The notes under the pieces are model-generated. The model was given only the letters and a program-made list of their open reading frames with translations, did no database searches and was not told the origin of the DNA. A stretch of 5,698 bases of DNA from contig JASHZA010000163.1 in the NCBI GenBank assembly GCA_030042765.1, forward strand, positions 1 through 5,698, written 5' to 3'. Below, piece after piece: positions 1 to 5,693 of this stretch (position 1 is its first letter; every line of letters begins with the position of its first letter). Source of the DNA: Candidatus Binataceae bacterium. Its GTDB lineage: Bacteria; Desulfobacterota; Binatia; Binatales; Binataceae. The position numbers and the translations under genes are program-made.

Positions 1-75
1 GCGGAATCAGCCGCCCCTGTGAAAGTGCGCGAAAACCTGATCCGGGTCGCCATCGGGAGCATCTTCGGTCCCTAG
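1..75 (+). CDS. possible C-terminal end of an unknown gene (partial, cut by window edge)
   Basis: Frame 1 is open from the first base to a TAG at 73-75, giving 24 residues that end in KVRENLIRVAIGSIFGP. About three quarters of its codons end in G or C, as in the other genes here, and the mix of charged and hydrophobic residues looks protein-like. No family can be recognised from so short a tail. The minus strand of the same stretch is also open (start near 94), but encodes an arginine-rich low-quality peptide, so the plus frame is preferred. The stop lies about 87 bases before the promoter of the next gene, which suggests a separate transcription unit. Confidence 0.35.
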   Translation, partial: AESAAPVKVRENLIRVAIGSIFGP

Positions 76-161
76 CTCGATTCTCTCGCGCCATCGAAGT
101 CCCGGAGGCTCTCCTGCCCGACGGTTGTTACGCGATCGTTCGCACGATATGCCTAGCGCTA

Positions 162-191
162 TTGACAATGTTGGAACACAACAGGTATATG
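162..191 (+). promoter_or_regulatory. sigma70-like promoter for the SCP2 gene
   Basis: A perfect TTGACA -35 box lies at 162-167, followed after 18 bases by TATATG at 186-191, which matches four of six -10 consensus positions. Transcription would start near 198, leaving a leader of about 50 bases before the ATG at 247. The position directly ahead of a gene with a good ribosome site supports the call. The -10 match is only moderate. Confidence 0.5.
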
Positions 192-246
192 AGTCGACAG
201 AGAGTGTTTACCGCCTTTTTTCTCCGCGAGGAGGTTCCCATCACAA

Positions 247-582
247 ATGCCAGAAGCGCCGAGTTCCTGTAAGCAGGTCTTCGAGGAGATGCCTAGCCAC
301 TTCAACAAGGAAGCGGCAAAGGGGCTCAACGCTATCTTTCAATTCGACCTGTCGGGTGACGGTGGCGGCAAGTGGCACGTGCTGGTCAACAACGACCAAT
401 GTAAGGTGGCGGAAGGAGCCCACCCTTCTCCCAATATCACTATCTCGATGACCGCAAAGGACTACCTCGACATGATTGCCGGCAAACTCAACGGCCAAAT
501 GGCATTCATGACGGGAAAGCTTAGGATCGCGGGCGACATGGGGCTCGCGCTCAGGCTACAGAGCCTGTTTACCAATCAATAA
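247..582 (+). CDS. SCP2 sterol-binding domain protein
   Basis: This is a stand-alone sterol carrier protein 2 domain of 111 residues, close to the usual length of the single domain. The fold forms a hydrophobic tunnel that binds sterols, fatty acids or fatty acyl-CoA; in bacteria the ligand is usually unknown. Visible hallmarks are the beta strand FQFDLSGDGGGKWHV (31-45), the PNITISMTAKDYLDMIAGK stretch (62-80) and the C-terminal GQMAFMTGKLRIAGDMGLALRLQSLF (83-108), which is the classic SCP2 ending with the MTGKLRIAGD turn. There is no signal peptide or membrane segment, so it should be cytosolic. The ATG is chosen because GAGGAGG at 228-234 lies 12 bases upstream and the domain begins soon afterwards. 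It has its own promoter and a downstream hairpin, so it is probably monocistronic. The family call is firm; ligand and pathway are not known. Confidence 0.9.
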   Translation: MPEAPSSCKQVFEEMPSHFNKEAAKGLNAIFQFDLSGDGGGKWHVLVNNDQCKVAEGAHPSPNITISMTAKDYLDMIAGKLNGQMAFMTGKLRIAGDMGLALRLQSLFTNQ

Positions 583-604
583 GAATACTTGTTCGATTTT
601 GGAT

Positions 605-624
605 GCCGGCGCCCAAACGCCGGC
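605..624 (+). terminator. GC-rich hairpin after the SCP2 gene, possible terminator
   Basis: GCCGGCG (605-611) pairs perfectly with CGCCGGC (618-624) around a six-base loop CCCAAA, 22 bases after the SCP2 stop. Position and stem strength suit a terminator. The trailing sequence TTGGAC has no real T tract, so termination may be weak or Rho-assisted. Confidence 0.45.
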
Positions 625-870
625 TTGGACTGACGGTTAGCCCGCATCCCACCAACCTATCGATAAGCTAAGCGAATTGGCCGCCAGGTACGCCGTACCG
701 AGTGCGCTCTGGAATTGAAAGCAACGCAGCATAATCGTATCCAGTTTCGAAGGCAGCACGCCCGTCCAGTAAAAGATTCCAACTGAATTGCATTGAATCT
801 TGTAGCCCTCAAGATCGACAGCAGCTTGCAATGTCTGAGGATGTTACCTCGCAATGGCGAAAGGAAAGAG
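625..870. other. gene-poor spacer between SCP2 gene and small charged gene
   Basis: No convincing gene is seen. A 64-codon frame on the minus strand (831-637) begins only at a TTG without a ribosome site, sits just after an in-frame stop, and matches no family I know. The stretch is somewhat richer in A and T than the genes around it. It contains one 13-bp perfect inverted repeat (687-699). No well-spaced -35/-10 pair for the downstream gene could be identified; a CATAAT at 730-735 lacks a -35 at proper distance. Confidence 0.4.
687..699. repeat. 13-bp perfect inverted repeat
   Basis: GGTACG (687-692) and CGTACC (694-699) are exact reverse complements around a single C. A one-base centre is poor for an RNA hairpin but normal for a dimeric protein site on DNA. 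It lies 172 bases ahead of the ATG of the small charged gene. It may equally be chance. Confidence 0.25.
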
Positions 871-1149
871 ATGAGTCCGCAGGAAACCACGGGTGAGACG
901 GCCAAGGAAGAAGAGTCCCGAGACGCCGACCGCGACAGCGACTCGGTTGCCAGCAAGCTCTCCAAAGAGCTGAGCAACTGGCGGCGGCGGCGAACCAGTG
1001 GACGGCCCCGACGCGGTGAAGCTGACAGCACCAATTACCAGTCTGAGTCCGCCCGCACCATTAAAGTGCGCGGCCACGAAACCTTGGTAATTCGTAAGCC
1101 TAAGCTCGCCAAGCCCCCGGTGACCAACACCGAAGGCTCGGAACCGTAG
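871..1149 (+). CDS. small highly charged hypothetical protein
   Basis: I do not recognise this 92-residue protein. It opens with an acidic, Ser/Thr-rich segment (1-26), continues with a possible short helix SKLSKELSNW (28-37), then a basic patch RRRRTSGRPRRG (38-49) whose GRP core loosely resembles an AT-hook, and ends with a KVRGHETLVIRKPKLAKPP segment (65-83). It has no membrane segment or signal peptide and is probably largely disordered. The frame is open further upstream to a TTG at 793, but the ATG at 871 is preferred because AAGGAAAG (861-868) gives a ribosome site at proper spacing; an ATG at 841 is an alternative. About 70% of codons end in G or C, which favours real coding. A hairpin begins right after its TAG. 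An overlapping minus-strand frame (1176-844) is judged a shadow. The basic patch hints at nucleic-acid binding, but that is inference. Confidence 0.5.
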   Translation: MSPQETTGETAKEEESRDADRDSDSVASKLSKELSNWRRRRTSGRPRRGEADSTNYQSESARTIKVRGHETLVIRKPKLAKPPVTNTEGSEP

Positions 1150-1178
1150 GATTGGTCGGGGAACCCGTTTCCCCAATC
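1150..1178 (+). terminator. hairpin at the stop of the small charged gene, possible terminator
   Basis: GGGGAA (1158-1163) pairs with TTCCCC (1169-1174) around the loop CCCGT. The flanks GATT (1150-1153) and AATC (1175-1178) extend the stem across a four-base bulge. It starts immediately after the TAG at 1147-1149. The trailing GTTCGCCC is not a T tract, so intrinsic termination is uncertain. Confidence 0.4.
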
Positions 1179-1326
1179 GTTCGCCCTTCCCACGGCCGCG
1201 GGCGGTCCTATCGAGTCACACGGTCTGAGCGCTGGGCGCCCCCGGCGTCACGCGCTCTATCGTGCATCGGGATTCGGATAATCGTCGACGACAACTCCCG
1301 CCCGGCGCCAGCGCTTTCACCCGGCT
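1179..1326. other. convergent intergenic region
   Basis: This is the space between the 3' end of the plus-strand charged gene and the 3' end of the minus-strand permease. It holds no convincing gene: a minus-strand GTG frame (1320 leftward, 34 codons) is Arg- and Ser-rich without family signature. A possible stem, GAGCGC (1227-1232) with GCGCTC (1252-1257), encloses a nested CGCC/GGCG hairpin (1237-1247). It could act as a terminator for the permease transcript, about 70 bases past its stop, but has no T tract. No lolD gene follows the permease here. Confidence 0.4.
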
Positions 1327-2127
1327 TCAGGAACGGAACACTTCGACCGGCATTTCGCGCGCGGCCTGATGCGCCGGGTACACGGTCGCGAGCCAGCATA
1401 ACGCCAGCGATGCGATCGCCACTACCACGAAGCTAAGGGGCTGGGCGTCGATCGGTAACGTTGAGATTCCGTAGATTTGCTTCTGGATATGGATGAAGTG
1501 ATACCGCGACAAGATGAAGCACGCTGCAGCACCGAGCATTAGTCCCGCCGCGGTCCCTGCAACGCCGACGATCATGCCTTTGACCACAAAAATCCGCCGA
1601 ATATCGGACCGCGCCGCCCCCATCGCCATCAGCACCGCGATATCCTTGCGCTTTTCCATCACCACCATGATCAGCGTGGCCACCAAGTTGAAGGCCGCCA
1701 CAGCGATCAGCAGAATCAGCACCATGGCGTATACTCGCTTGAGCAACTGAAAGCCCGCTGCCGCCGCCGCATTGAATTCCATCCAGTTGTTCACCCGGAA
1801 CGATTTGGTGAAAGCATTGCGCAGCAGCTCTGTCACCGTTTCCGTCTGATCGAGATTGCGCAGCCGCACCTCGATTCCGTCGACACCTTCGCGGCCGAAG
1901 AATCTGGCCGCGCGATCGATCCCCATGAAAACCAGGTCGCGGTCGACAAAGGCAATTCCGGACTCGAAGATCGCGCCGATCGCAAAATGCCCCGTGCGGG
2001 TCGTCAGCTCAGCATCGGCCCCCGCCGTGATCGGTGCGACTATGTTGACCGGATCTCCGACCTTTACCTTAAGCTTGTCGGCAAGGGTCGACCCGATCGC
2101 TATCGTACCGTCGGGAGCGGCGGGCAT
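1327..2127 (-). CDS. C-terminal fragment of the LolC/LolE permease
   Basis: This 266-residue frame begins at an ATG that is internal to the family; nine further family-like residues (SLDSLAAHA) are encoded just upstream in the same frame. It contains the GSTLADKLKVKVGDPVNIVAP motif region (12-32), the rest of the periplasmic domain, TM2 (133-157), the cytoplasmic coupling motif MEKRKDIAVLMAMGA (157-171) that contacts the ATPase, TM3 (182-207) and TM4 (231-250), then the usual YPA…A..P.EV tail. Lacking TM1, it should not work alone. Confidence 0.8.
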   Translation of the reverse strand: MPAAPDGTIAIGSTLADKLKVKVGDPVNIVAPITAGADAELTTRTGHFAIGAIFESGIAFVDRDLVFMGIDRAARFFGREGVDGIEVRLRNLDQTETVTELLRNAFTKSFRVNNWMEFNAAAAAGFQLLKRVYAMVLILLIAVAAFNLVATLIMVVMEKRKDIAVLMAMGAARSDIRRIFVVKGMIVGVAGTAAGLMLGAAACFILSRYHFIHIQKQIYGISTLPIDAQPLSFVVVAIASLALCWLATVYPAHQAAREMPVEVFRS

Positions 2128-2615
2128 GGCGTGCGCCGCAAGGCTGTCGAGCGACCCGTGCTGATGTAACGCCGGAGTTGCGCAACCACTACCGCGTTGT
2201 CCGGCTGGACTCCGCGCGCGACCACACCACTAATTCCGCCCGCCGAGGAAATCATCGCCTGGCCGATGATGAACGGATCGGAACCGGCCACGCCTGGTAC
2301 CGCGTTGGCGCGCGCCTCGACCGCTTTATAATCAGTGATCGCGCCGCCGTAGCTTTCGATCTGAATCTGCGGCGTCAAGCTCAGGATGCGTTGGCGCAGG
2401 CTTGCCTCGAAGCCGCTCATCACGGCCAGGACTATCACCAGGGCAGCCACTCCGAGCATCACGCCCAACGCGGTGAAAATCGTGGTGATCGAAATAAAGG
2501 TGTCGCGGCGGCGTGCGCGCAGATAGCGGAGAGCGACTTGCAGTTCGTAACGCACCGGCAGTGAGAAGCAGCTTTCGTTAAGTATAGTCCTCTCCGCGCG
2601 CACACGAGAGGGCAC
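2100..2615 (-). CDS. N-terminal fragment of the LolC/LolE permease
   Basis: This 171-residue frame, starting at a GTG, carries the conserved RYELQVALRYLRARRRDTF start (22-40), TM1 (about 40-68, ending AVMSGFE) and the first half of the periplasmic domain (MacB-like, about 70-154). After residue 154 (…YISTG) the sequence RSTALRRTPCPPLPTVR is out-of-frame nonsense caused by the shift. Family homology starts only at about residue 21, where the internal GTG at 2555-2553 is a likelier true start. Confidence 0.75.
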   Translation of the reverse strand: MPSRVRAERTILNESCFSLPVRYELQVALRYLRARRRDTFISITTIFTALGVMLGVAALVIVLAVMSGFEASLRQRILSLTPQIQIESYGGAITDYKAVEARANAVPGVAGSDPFIIGQAMISSAGGISGVVARGVQPDNAVVVAQLRRYISTGRSTALRRTPCPPLPTVR

Positions 2616-2649
2616 CGTGAATCATCGCCCGCGGCGTCAACGCGCCGGC

Positions 2650-3867
2650 CTAAAAGATCACTTTATCCTGTTTGAGTTGCTCGATCTCCGCCGCGGTCAT
2701 CCCGAAGATTTCGCCCAGTACTTTGTCGTTATCTTGCCCGAGCACCGGCGCCGCTCTCCGAAGCTCCCCCGGCGTCCGGCTCATCCGATGCTGCAGTCCT
2801 TCGTATGGCGACGGACCCATGTGCCGATGTTCAAGCCAGTGCCAGAAACCGAACGCCTCGAGATTTTCGTCGCGATGCAGATCCATGCAGTTCTGCACCG
2901 GATACGCGCCGACTCCCGCTGCCTGTAACGCAGCGGTCAGTTCCTCGGCATTGCGATTCCGCACCAACGCCCCGACGAATTCGTCGACTGCGCCGCGATT
3001 CTCGAGCCGATCGATCATTGTGGCGAAGCGCGCCTCCGGCGCCGGATGGCCCAGTGTCTTCAGCATCGCCGCCCATTCATCATCGCTCGCGACCGCGATC
3101 GCCAGCCAGCGCTCATGGCCGTCTTCGTCGGCACAGCGATACGCGCCATGTGGTGCGTACCGCTCCGATCGATTTGCCTGCGGTCCCAGCACACGCCCCG
3201 TCGCGAAATAGTCAATCATCGCCGGCGCGAGATTGTGCAGCGCCGCTTCGTACTGCGCCATGTCGATATACTGTCCCTTGCCCGTGCGCCGCTTGTAATC
3301 CAGCGCCGCCATCAACGCGCACGCCGAGAAACGCGGGGCGATAAAGTCGGTATACGCGCCGTACGGCGGACACAGCTCGCTCTCCGAATAGCCGGCGATA
3401 TAGTAAAATCCCGACAGCGCCGCCATCAGATTCCCGAACCCCGGGTAATCCCGATGCGGCCCCGTCTGGCCCTGCATGCACGTCGACAGCATGATCAGCC
3501 TGGGCTTGATCGTGGAGAGCCGTTCGTAATCGAGCCCCCAATTGCGCAACGTCTTCGGCGTGAAGCTCTCGCTCACGACGTCCGCCCACGGCAGCATCCG
3601 AATAAAAATTTCGCGCGCCCTGGGTTTGCTCATGTCGAGCGTGATCCCCAGTTTCGACGAATTGTAGCTCGCGAAGAACTGGCTGTTGTTGATCCCCGGC
3701 TTGCCGTCCTTCCACGGCGGCGCCAGCCGCAATCCGTCGGGCCGCGCCGCCGATTCGATCCGGATCACCTCCGCCCCGTTGTCCGCGAGGTATTTCGTCG
3801 TCACGGGCCCGACGCCGTACCACGTGAAGTCGAGAACATGGATTCCCTCGAACGCGTAACGCCTCAT
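2650..3867 (-). CDS. CaiB/BaiF-family (class III) CoA-transferase, catalytic Asp present
   Basis: Class III CoA-transferases move CoA between carboxylic acids through an aspartyl-CoA thioester on a conserved Asp; the protein forms interlocked dimers in the cytosol. The 405-residue length is normal. Seen here are the N-terminal G.HVLDFTW..VGP (8-21), the CoA-site strand LADNGAEVIRIE (27-38), SKLGITLDMSKP (71-82), the WADVVSESFTP region (94-104), and GAYTDFIAPRFSACALMAALDYKRRTGKGQYIDM (170-203), in which D174 aligns with Asp169 of formyl-CoA transferase. The C-terminal domain ends with RTPGELRRAAPVLGQDNDKVL. The ATG is supported by GGAGAG (3879-3874), six bases upstream. It starts 13 bases after the stop of a paralogous gene, so the two are co-transcribed and probably co-assemble. 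The acid substrate cannot be read from sequence; benzylsuccinate-, carnitine- or bile-acid-type activities are all members of this family. Confidence 0.9.
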   Translation of the reverse strand: MRRYAFEGIHVLDFTWYGVGPVTTKYLADNGAEVIRIESAARPDGLRLAPPWKDGKPGINNSQFFASYNSSKLGITLDMSKPRAREIFIRMLPWADVVSESFTPKTLRNWGLDYERLSTIKPRLIMLSTCMQGQTGPHRDYPGFGNLMAALSGFYYIAGYSESELCPPYGAYTDFIAPRFSACALMAALDYKRRTGKGQYIDMAQYEAALHNLAPAMIDYFATGRVLGPQANRSERYAPHGAYRCADEDGHERWLAIAVASDDEWAAMLKTLGHPAPEARFATMIDRLENRGAVDEFVGALVRNRNAEELTAALQAAGVGAYPVQNCMDLHRDENLEAFGFWHWLEHRHMGPSPYEGLQHRMSRTPGELRRAAPVLGQDNDKVLGEIFGMTAAEIEQLKQDKVIF

Positions 3868-3880
3868 CGCATTCTCTCCG

Positions 3881-5140
3881 TTAGACCGCGCCCGCCGCGC
3901 GCAGTTCCGCCAACTGTTCCGGCTTCATCGCCAGCAGCCCGCAATAAACCTCGCGGTTATGCTCCCCGATTTGCGGCGCTGCTCCCGCCGGACCCACCGG
4001 CGTCTTGCTCAGCTTCGCGAACGCACCTGGCATCGTGATCTTCCGGCCGAGTCCGCGATGCTCCACCTCGACGAAATACTCGCGCTCCTTAAGCTGCGTG
4101 TCTGCCGCGATATCCGCCGCCGTCGCCACCGGCGCCGCCAGGATTCGCCGCTTGAGGATATTCTGCCAAATCTCCCGCTTGGTCTTTCCCATCAGGAAGC
4201 GCTCGAGTGCTTCCTCCGCCATATCGAGCTCCTTCAGGTCCTCCGCCCGCGCACTCATGAACCCCGCTGGCGTCAGCGACTTCAGTCCGCCCTCCTTGGT
4301 TAGCCAGTCCGGCGCGGCTCCCTCCTCCTTCATCCACGCGATCAGCGCGTTGGTCGACGGCAGATACGCGCCGCCCGCCAGCAGTCCCGAGACGAAACCG
4401 TCCTTGCACCGGAACACCGTCTTGCGCCGCCCGCCGATCGCTCCCGTAAACACCCCGCTGCGCCGCAGATAATCCCCGTGCAACAACGGCATCGCCTGCT
4501 CGTTCATCAGCGTCCACACCACGCACGCCTGCATATCCACCACGATATGCTGCCCGATCCCTTCGATCTCGCGCGGGTAATGCGCGATCATCGACGCCAC
4601 CGCCGCCTCCGCTCCCGCATGCAGCCCCGCCTGCGGCTGGCTCATTTGCAGCGGCGGCTTTCCTTCCTCGCCCATCAGGAACATCATCCCGCCCGACGCC
4701 CACGTCACGATATCCGGCGCCTTGTAGTCCTTTGCCGGACCCTTGTCGCCGAACGGCGTAATCGACGCGTGGATTATCCGCGGGTTCAGTTCGTTGAGCC
4801 GCTCGTAGCCGAGCCCGATCGAATCCAGGTATCCCAGCGGAAACGACTCGACGATAAAGTCGGCGCGCTTCACCAACTCCGCCATCACCGCGCGCCCGTC
4901 CGCTGATGCAAGATTCAGCGTGACCGACCGCTTCCCCGCATGATATGCCAGTGCGTAGAGACCGCGGTCGGGCCCCGGAATATCCTCGAGAAACGGCGGT
5001 ATCCGCCGCGTCGAACAGCCCGCCGGCGGCTCGACTTTGATCACGTCCGCGCCCATATCCGCAAAGATCTTCCCGCAGAGCGCGCCCTTCTCGTCGGCCA
5101 GGTCGAGCATCCGAAAGCCCTTCAGCAGCTCTGAGCCCAT
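3881..5140 (-). CDS. CaiB/BaiF-family (class III) CoA-transferase, catalytic Asp apparently missing
   Basis: This 419-residue protein belongs to the same family as its downstream neighbour but is clearly diverged from it. It shows the N-terminal LLKGFRMLDLADEKGALCGK (5-24), the CoA-site strand FADMGADVIKVEPPAG (26-41), KRSVTLNLASADGR (70-83), ADFIVESFPLGYLDSIGLGYERL (93-115) and the family C-terminus SKTPVGPAGAAPQIGEHNREVY (378-399). In the segment that should hold the catalytic aspartate it reads SQPQAGLHAGAEAAVASMIAHY (167-188): the position four residues before the conserved Gly (G176) is Gly172, and no Asp is near. The rest of that helix and the VDMQ motif (201-204) are intact, so this is not a broken gene. 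The ATG is supported by GAGGAGA (5151-5145) at close spacing. A promoter and palindrome lie upstream. It may be a non-catalytic partner of the neighbouring enzyme or use another residue; that is inference. Confidence 0.88.
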   Translation of the reverse strand: MGSELLKGFRMLDLADEKGALCGKIFADMGADVIKVEPPAGCSTRRIPPFLEDIPGPDRGLYALAYHAGKRSVTLNLASADGRAVMAELVKRADFIVESFPLGYLDSIGLGYERLNELNPRIIHASITPFGDKGPAKDYKAPDIVTWASGGMMFLMGEEGKPPLQMSQPQAGLHAGAEAAVASMIAHYPREIEGIGQHIVVDMQACVVWTLMNEQAMPLLHGDYLRRSGVFTGAIGGRRKTVFRCKDGFVSGLLAGGAYLPSTNALIAWMKEEGAAPDWLTKEGGLKSLTPAGFMSARAEDLKELDMAEEALERFLMGKTKREIWQNILKRRILAAPVATAADIAADTQLKEREYFVEVEHRGLGRKITMPGAFAKLSKTPVGPAGAAPQIGEHNREVYCGLLAMKPEQLAELRAAGAV

Positions 5141-5167
5141 CTCGTCTCCTCACGCGATTTCCCGATT

Positions 5168-5188
5168 CGCGCGCTTCCGAAGCGTGCG
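5168..5188. promoter_or_regulatory. 21-bp near-perfect palindrome in the CoA-transferase leader, candidate operator
   Basis: The core is CGCTTC (5172-5177), a central C, and GAAGCG (5179-5184). Beyond a single mismatched pair (5171/5185), CGC (5168-5170) and GCG (5186-5188) extend it, so nine of ten positions per arm match. The odd centre and 21-bp size suit a dimeric repressor such as the TetR type. It lies between the predicted -10 box and the ribosome site of the first CoA-transferase gene, where a bound protein would block transcription. No regulator gene is in the window. Confidence 0.4.
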
Positions 5189-5207
5189 CCGATCGCGCGG
5201 ATCCGTA

Positions 5208-5237
5208 ACTATAATCGTGCCTGGTCGCGGTGGTCCA
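5208..5237 (-). promoter_or_regulatory. sigma70-like promoter for the CoA-transferase pair
   Basis: On the minus strand TGGACC (5237-5232) is followed after 18 bases by TATAGT (5213-5208), a five-of-six match to the -10 consensus. Transcription would begin near 5201, about 60 bases before the ATG of the first CoA-transferase gene. The -35 matches only four of six. Its location in the only larger gap of the minus-strand genes makes it plausible. Confidence 0.4.
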
Positions 5238-5272
5238 CTTAGCGGCCTCGCAGCCGCGGCGGACCGCCGGCC

Positions 5273-5285
5273 AAAATTCAATTTT
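5273..5285. repeat. AT-rich 13-bp perfect inverted repeat
   Basis: AAAATT (5273-5278) and AATTTT (5280-5285) are exact reverse complements around a C, in an otherwise GC-rich region, 15 bases past the stop of the SnoaL-like gene. It could be a protein-binding site or part of a transcript end, but simple A/T composition makes chance likely. Confidence 0.25.
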
Positions 5286-5300
5286 CTCGGGATATTCGGG

Positions 5301-5693
5301 CTACTTGAACAGCTGCGTGATCATCTCGGTGTCGAGGTACGCCGTGCCCTCGCGCACCTTTCCGCCCTCGATCCGCATCACCCAGCAATAGGTCTGGTTA
5401 TACAGCGTCCCGTTCTTGCCGACCGCACGCCCGTCCCATTGCAGGACAACCTTGTCGCCTTCCGCGATCACGTCGCGCAAGGTCGGCTTGATCCCATCCG
5501 AGATCTTTTCCCCGAGCGGCTTGACCGCGCCGTCGATAAACCCCTGCTTGCTCGTGTACGTGCGCGAGACCGCGGTGCTCCCGATCACCGTCCAATGCAC
5601 GTCGTCGGCCAGCAGGTCGAGAAATCCGCCCTGGCCGCGCGCCCACGCCGCCATCATGTCCTGGACCATCTTCTTGTTTTCCGCAGCGCCCAT
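5301..5693 (-). CDS. SnoaL-like / NTF2-fold protein
   Basis: This 130-residue protein has the size and pattern of the SnoaL-like polyketide-cyclase and ketosteroid-isomerase superfamily, whose small alpha+beta cone holds a hydrophobic pocket; members are cyclases, isomerases, epoxide hydrolases or ligand binders. Seen are the N-terminal helices NKKMVQDMMAAWARGQGGFLDLLADDVHW (6-34), the TYTSKQGFIDGAVKPLGEKI segment (45-64), then strands TLRDVIAEGDKVVLQWDGRAVGK (71-93), the aromatic strand YNQTYCWVMRIEGGKV (98-113) and the closing REGTAYLDTEMITQLF (114-129), whose D121 is typical of the fold. There is no signal peptide. The ATG lies only five bases from the window edge, so its ribosome site is outside and an earlier start cannot be excluded. 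It is separated from the CoA-transferases by 160 bases with a promoter in between, so co-transcription is possible but not required. The fold is clear; the substrate is unknown. Confidence 0.85.
   Translation of the reverse strand: MGAAENKKMVQDMMAAWARGQGGFLDLLADDVHWTVIGSTAVSRTYTSKQGFIDGAVKPLGEKISDGIKPTLRDVIAEGDKVVLQWDGRAVGKNGTLYNQTYCWVMRIEGGKVREGTAYLDTEMITQLFK

Larger units (their letters stand above)
1327..2615 (-). pseudogene. lolC/E: LolC/LolE-family lipoprotein-releasing ABC permease, frameshifted
   Basis: LolC and LolE are inner-membrane permeases that, with the ATPase LolD, extract lipoproteins from the inner membrane and pass them to LolA. Read across the break, the product shows the family plan: YELQVALRYLRARR and TM1 near the N-terminus, a long periplasmic domain, then three more membrane segments of the FtsX type with the coupling motif MEKRKDIAVLMAMGA, and a YPAHQAAREMPVEVFRS tail. 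The reading frame breaks at GGG on the minus strand (2155-2157): the N-terminal frame runs to ...RRYISTG, and the expected continuation SLDSLAAHAMPAAPDG lies in the other frame, so one base is missing. Restored length is about 429 residues from GTG 2615, or 409 from the GTG at 2555, nearer the usual 400-415; neither start has a clear ribosome site. No canonical slippery heptamer is present, so programmed frameshifting is unlikely. It is either a sequencing or assembly error or a genuine pseudogene. LolC, LolE and the hybrid LolF cannot be told apart here. It lies 34 bases behind a CoA-transferase gene on the same strand. Confidence 0.85.

Noticed and set aside
637..831. Minus-strand frame of 64 codons in the gap after the SCP2 gene
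   Set aside because: It starts at TTG without a ribosome site at usable spacing, is bounded by a stop a few codons upstream, and shows no recognisable domain; random open frames of this size are common here.
844..1176. Minus-strand 110-codon frame opposite the small charged gene
   Set aside because: It begins at TTG without a clear ribosome site and looks like the antisense shadow of the plus frame, which has a better start signal and codon pattern.
2581..2586. TATACT on the minus strand ahead of the permease as a -10 box
   Set aside because: No reasonable -35 hexamer lies 15-19 bases upstream (the candidates read CTCTCG or CTCGTG), and the gene is close enough behind its neighbour to be co-transcribed.
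3046..4038. Long plus-strand frame (330 codons) across both CoA-transferases
   Set aside because: It is extremely Arg/Pro/His-rich, spans the junction of two well-supported minus-strand genes and has no domain; it is a high-GC antisense artefact.
4089..5153. Minus-strand 354-codon frame overlapping the upstream CoA-transferase
   Set aside because: Its Arg/Gly/Ala-rich composition is that of a shifted frame, while the other frame encodes a clear CaiB/BaiF protein.
5210..5215. Perfect TATAAT on the plus strand
   Set aside because: There is no -35 at suitable distance and no plus-strand gene downstream; it overlaps the minus-strand -10 candidate.
5242..5257. GCGGC/GCCGC stem as a terminator of the SnoaL-like gene
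   Set aside because: It has only five pairs with a six-base loop and no T tract on either strand, and such stems are frequent in GC-rich DNA.
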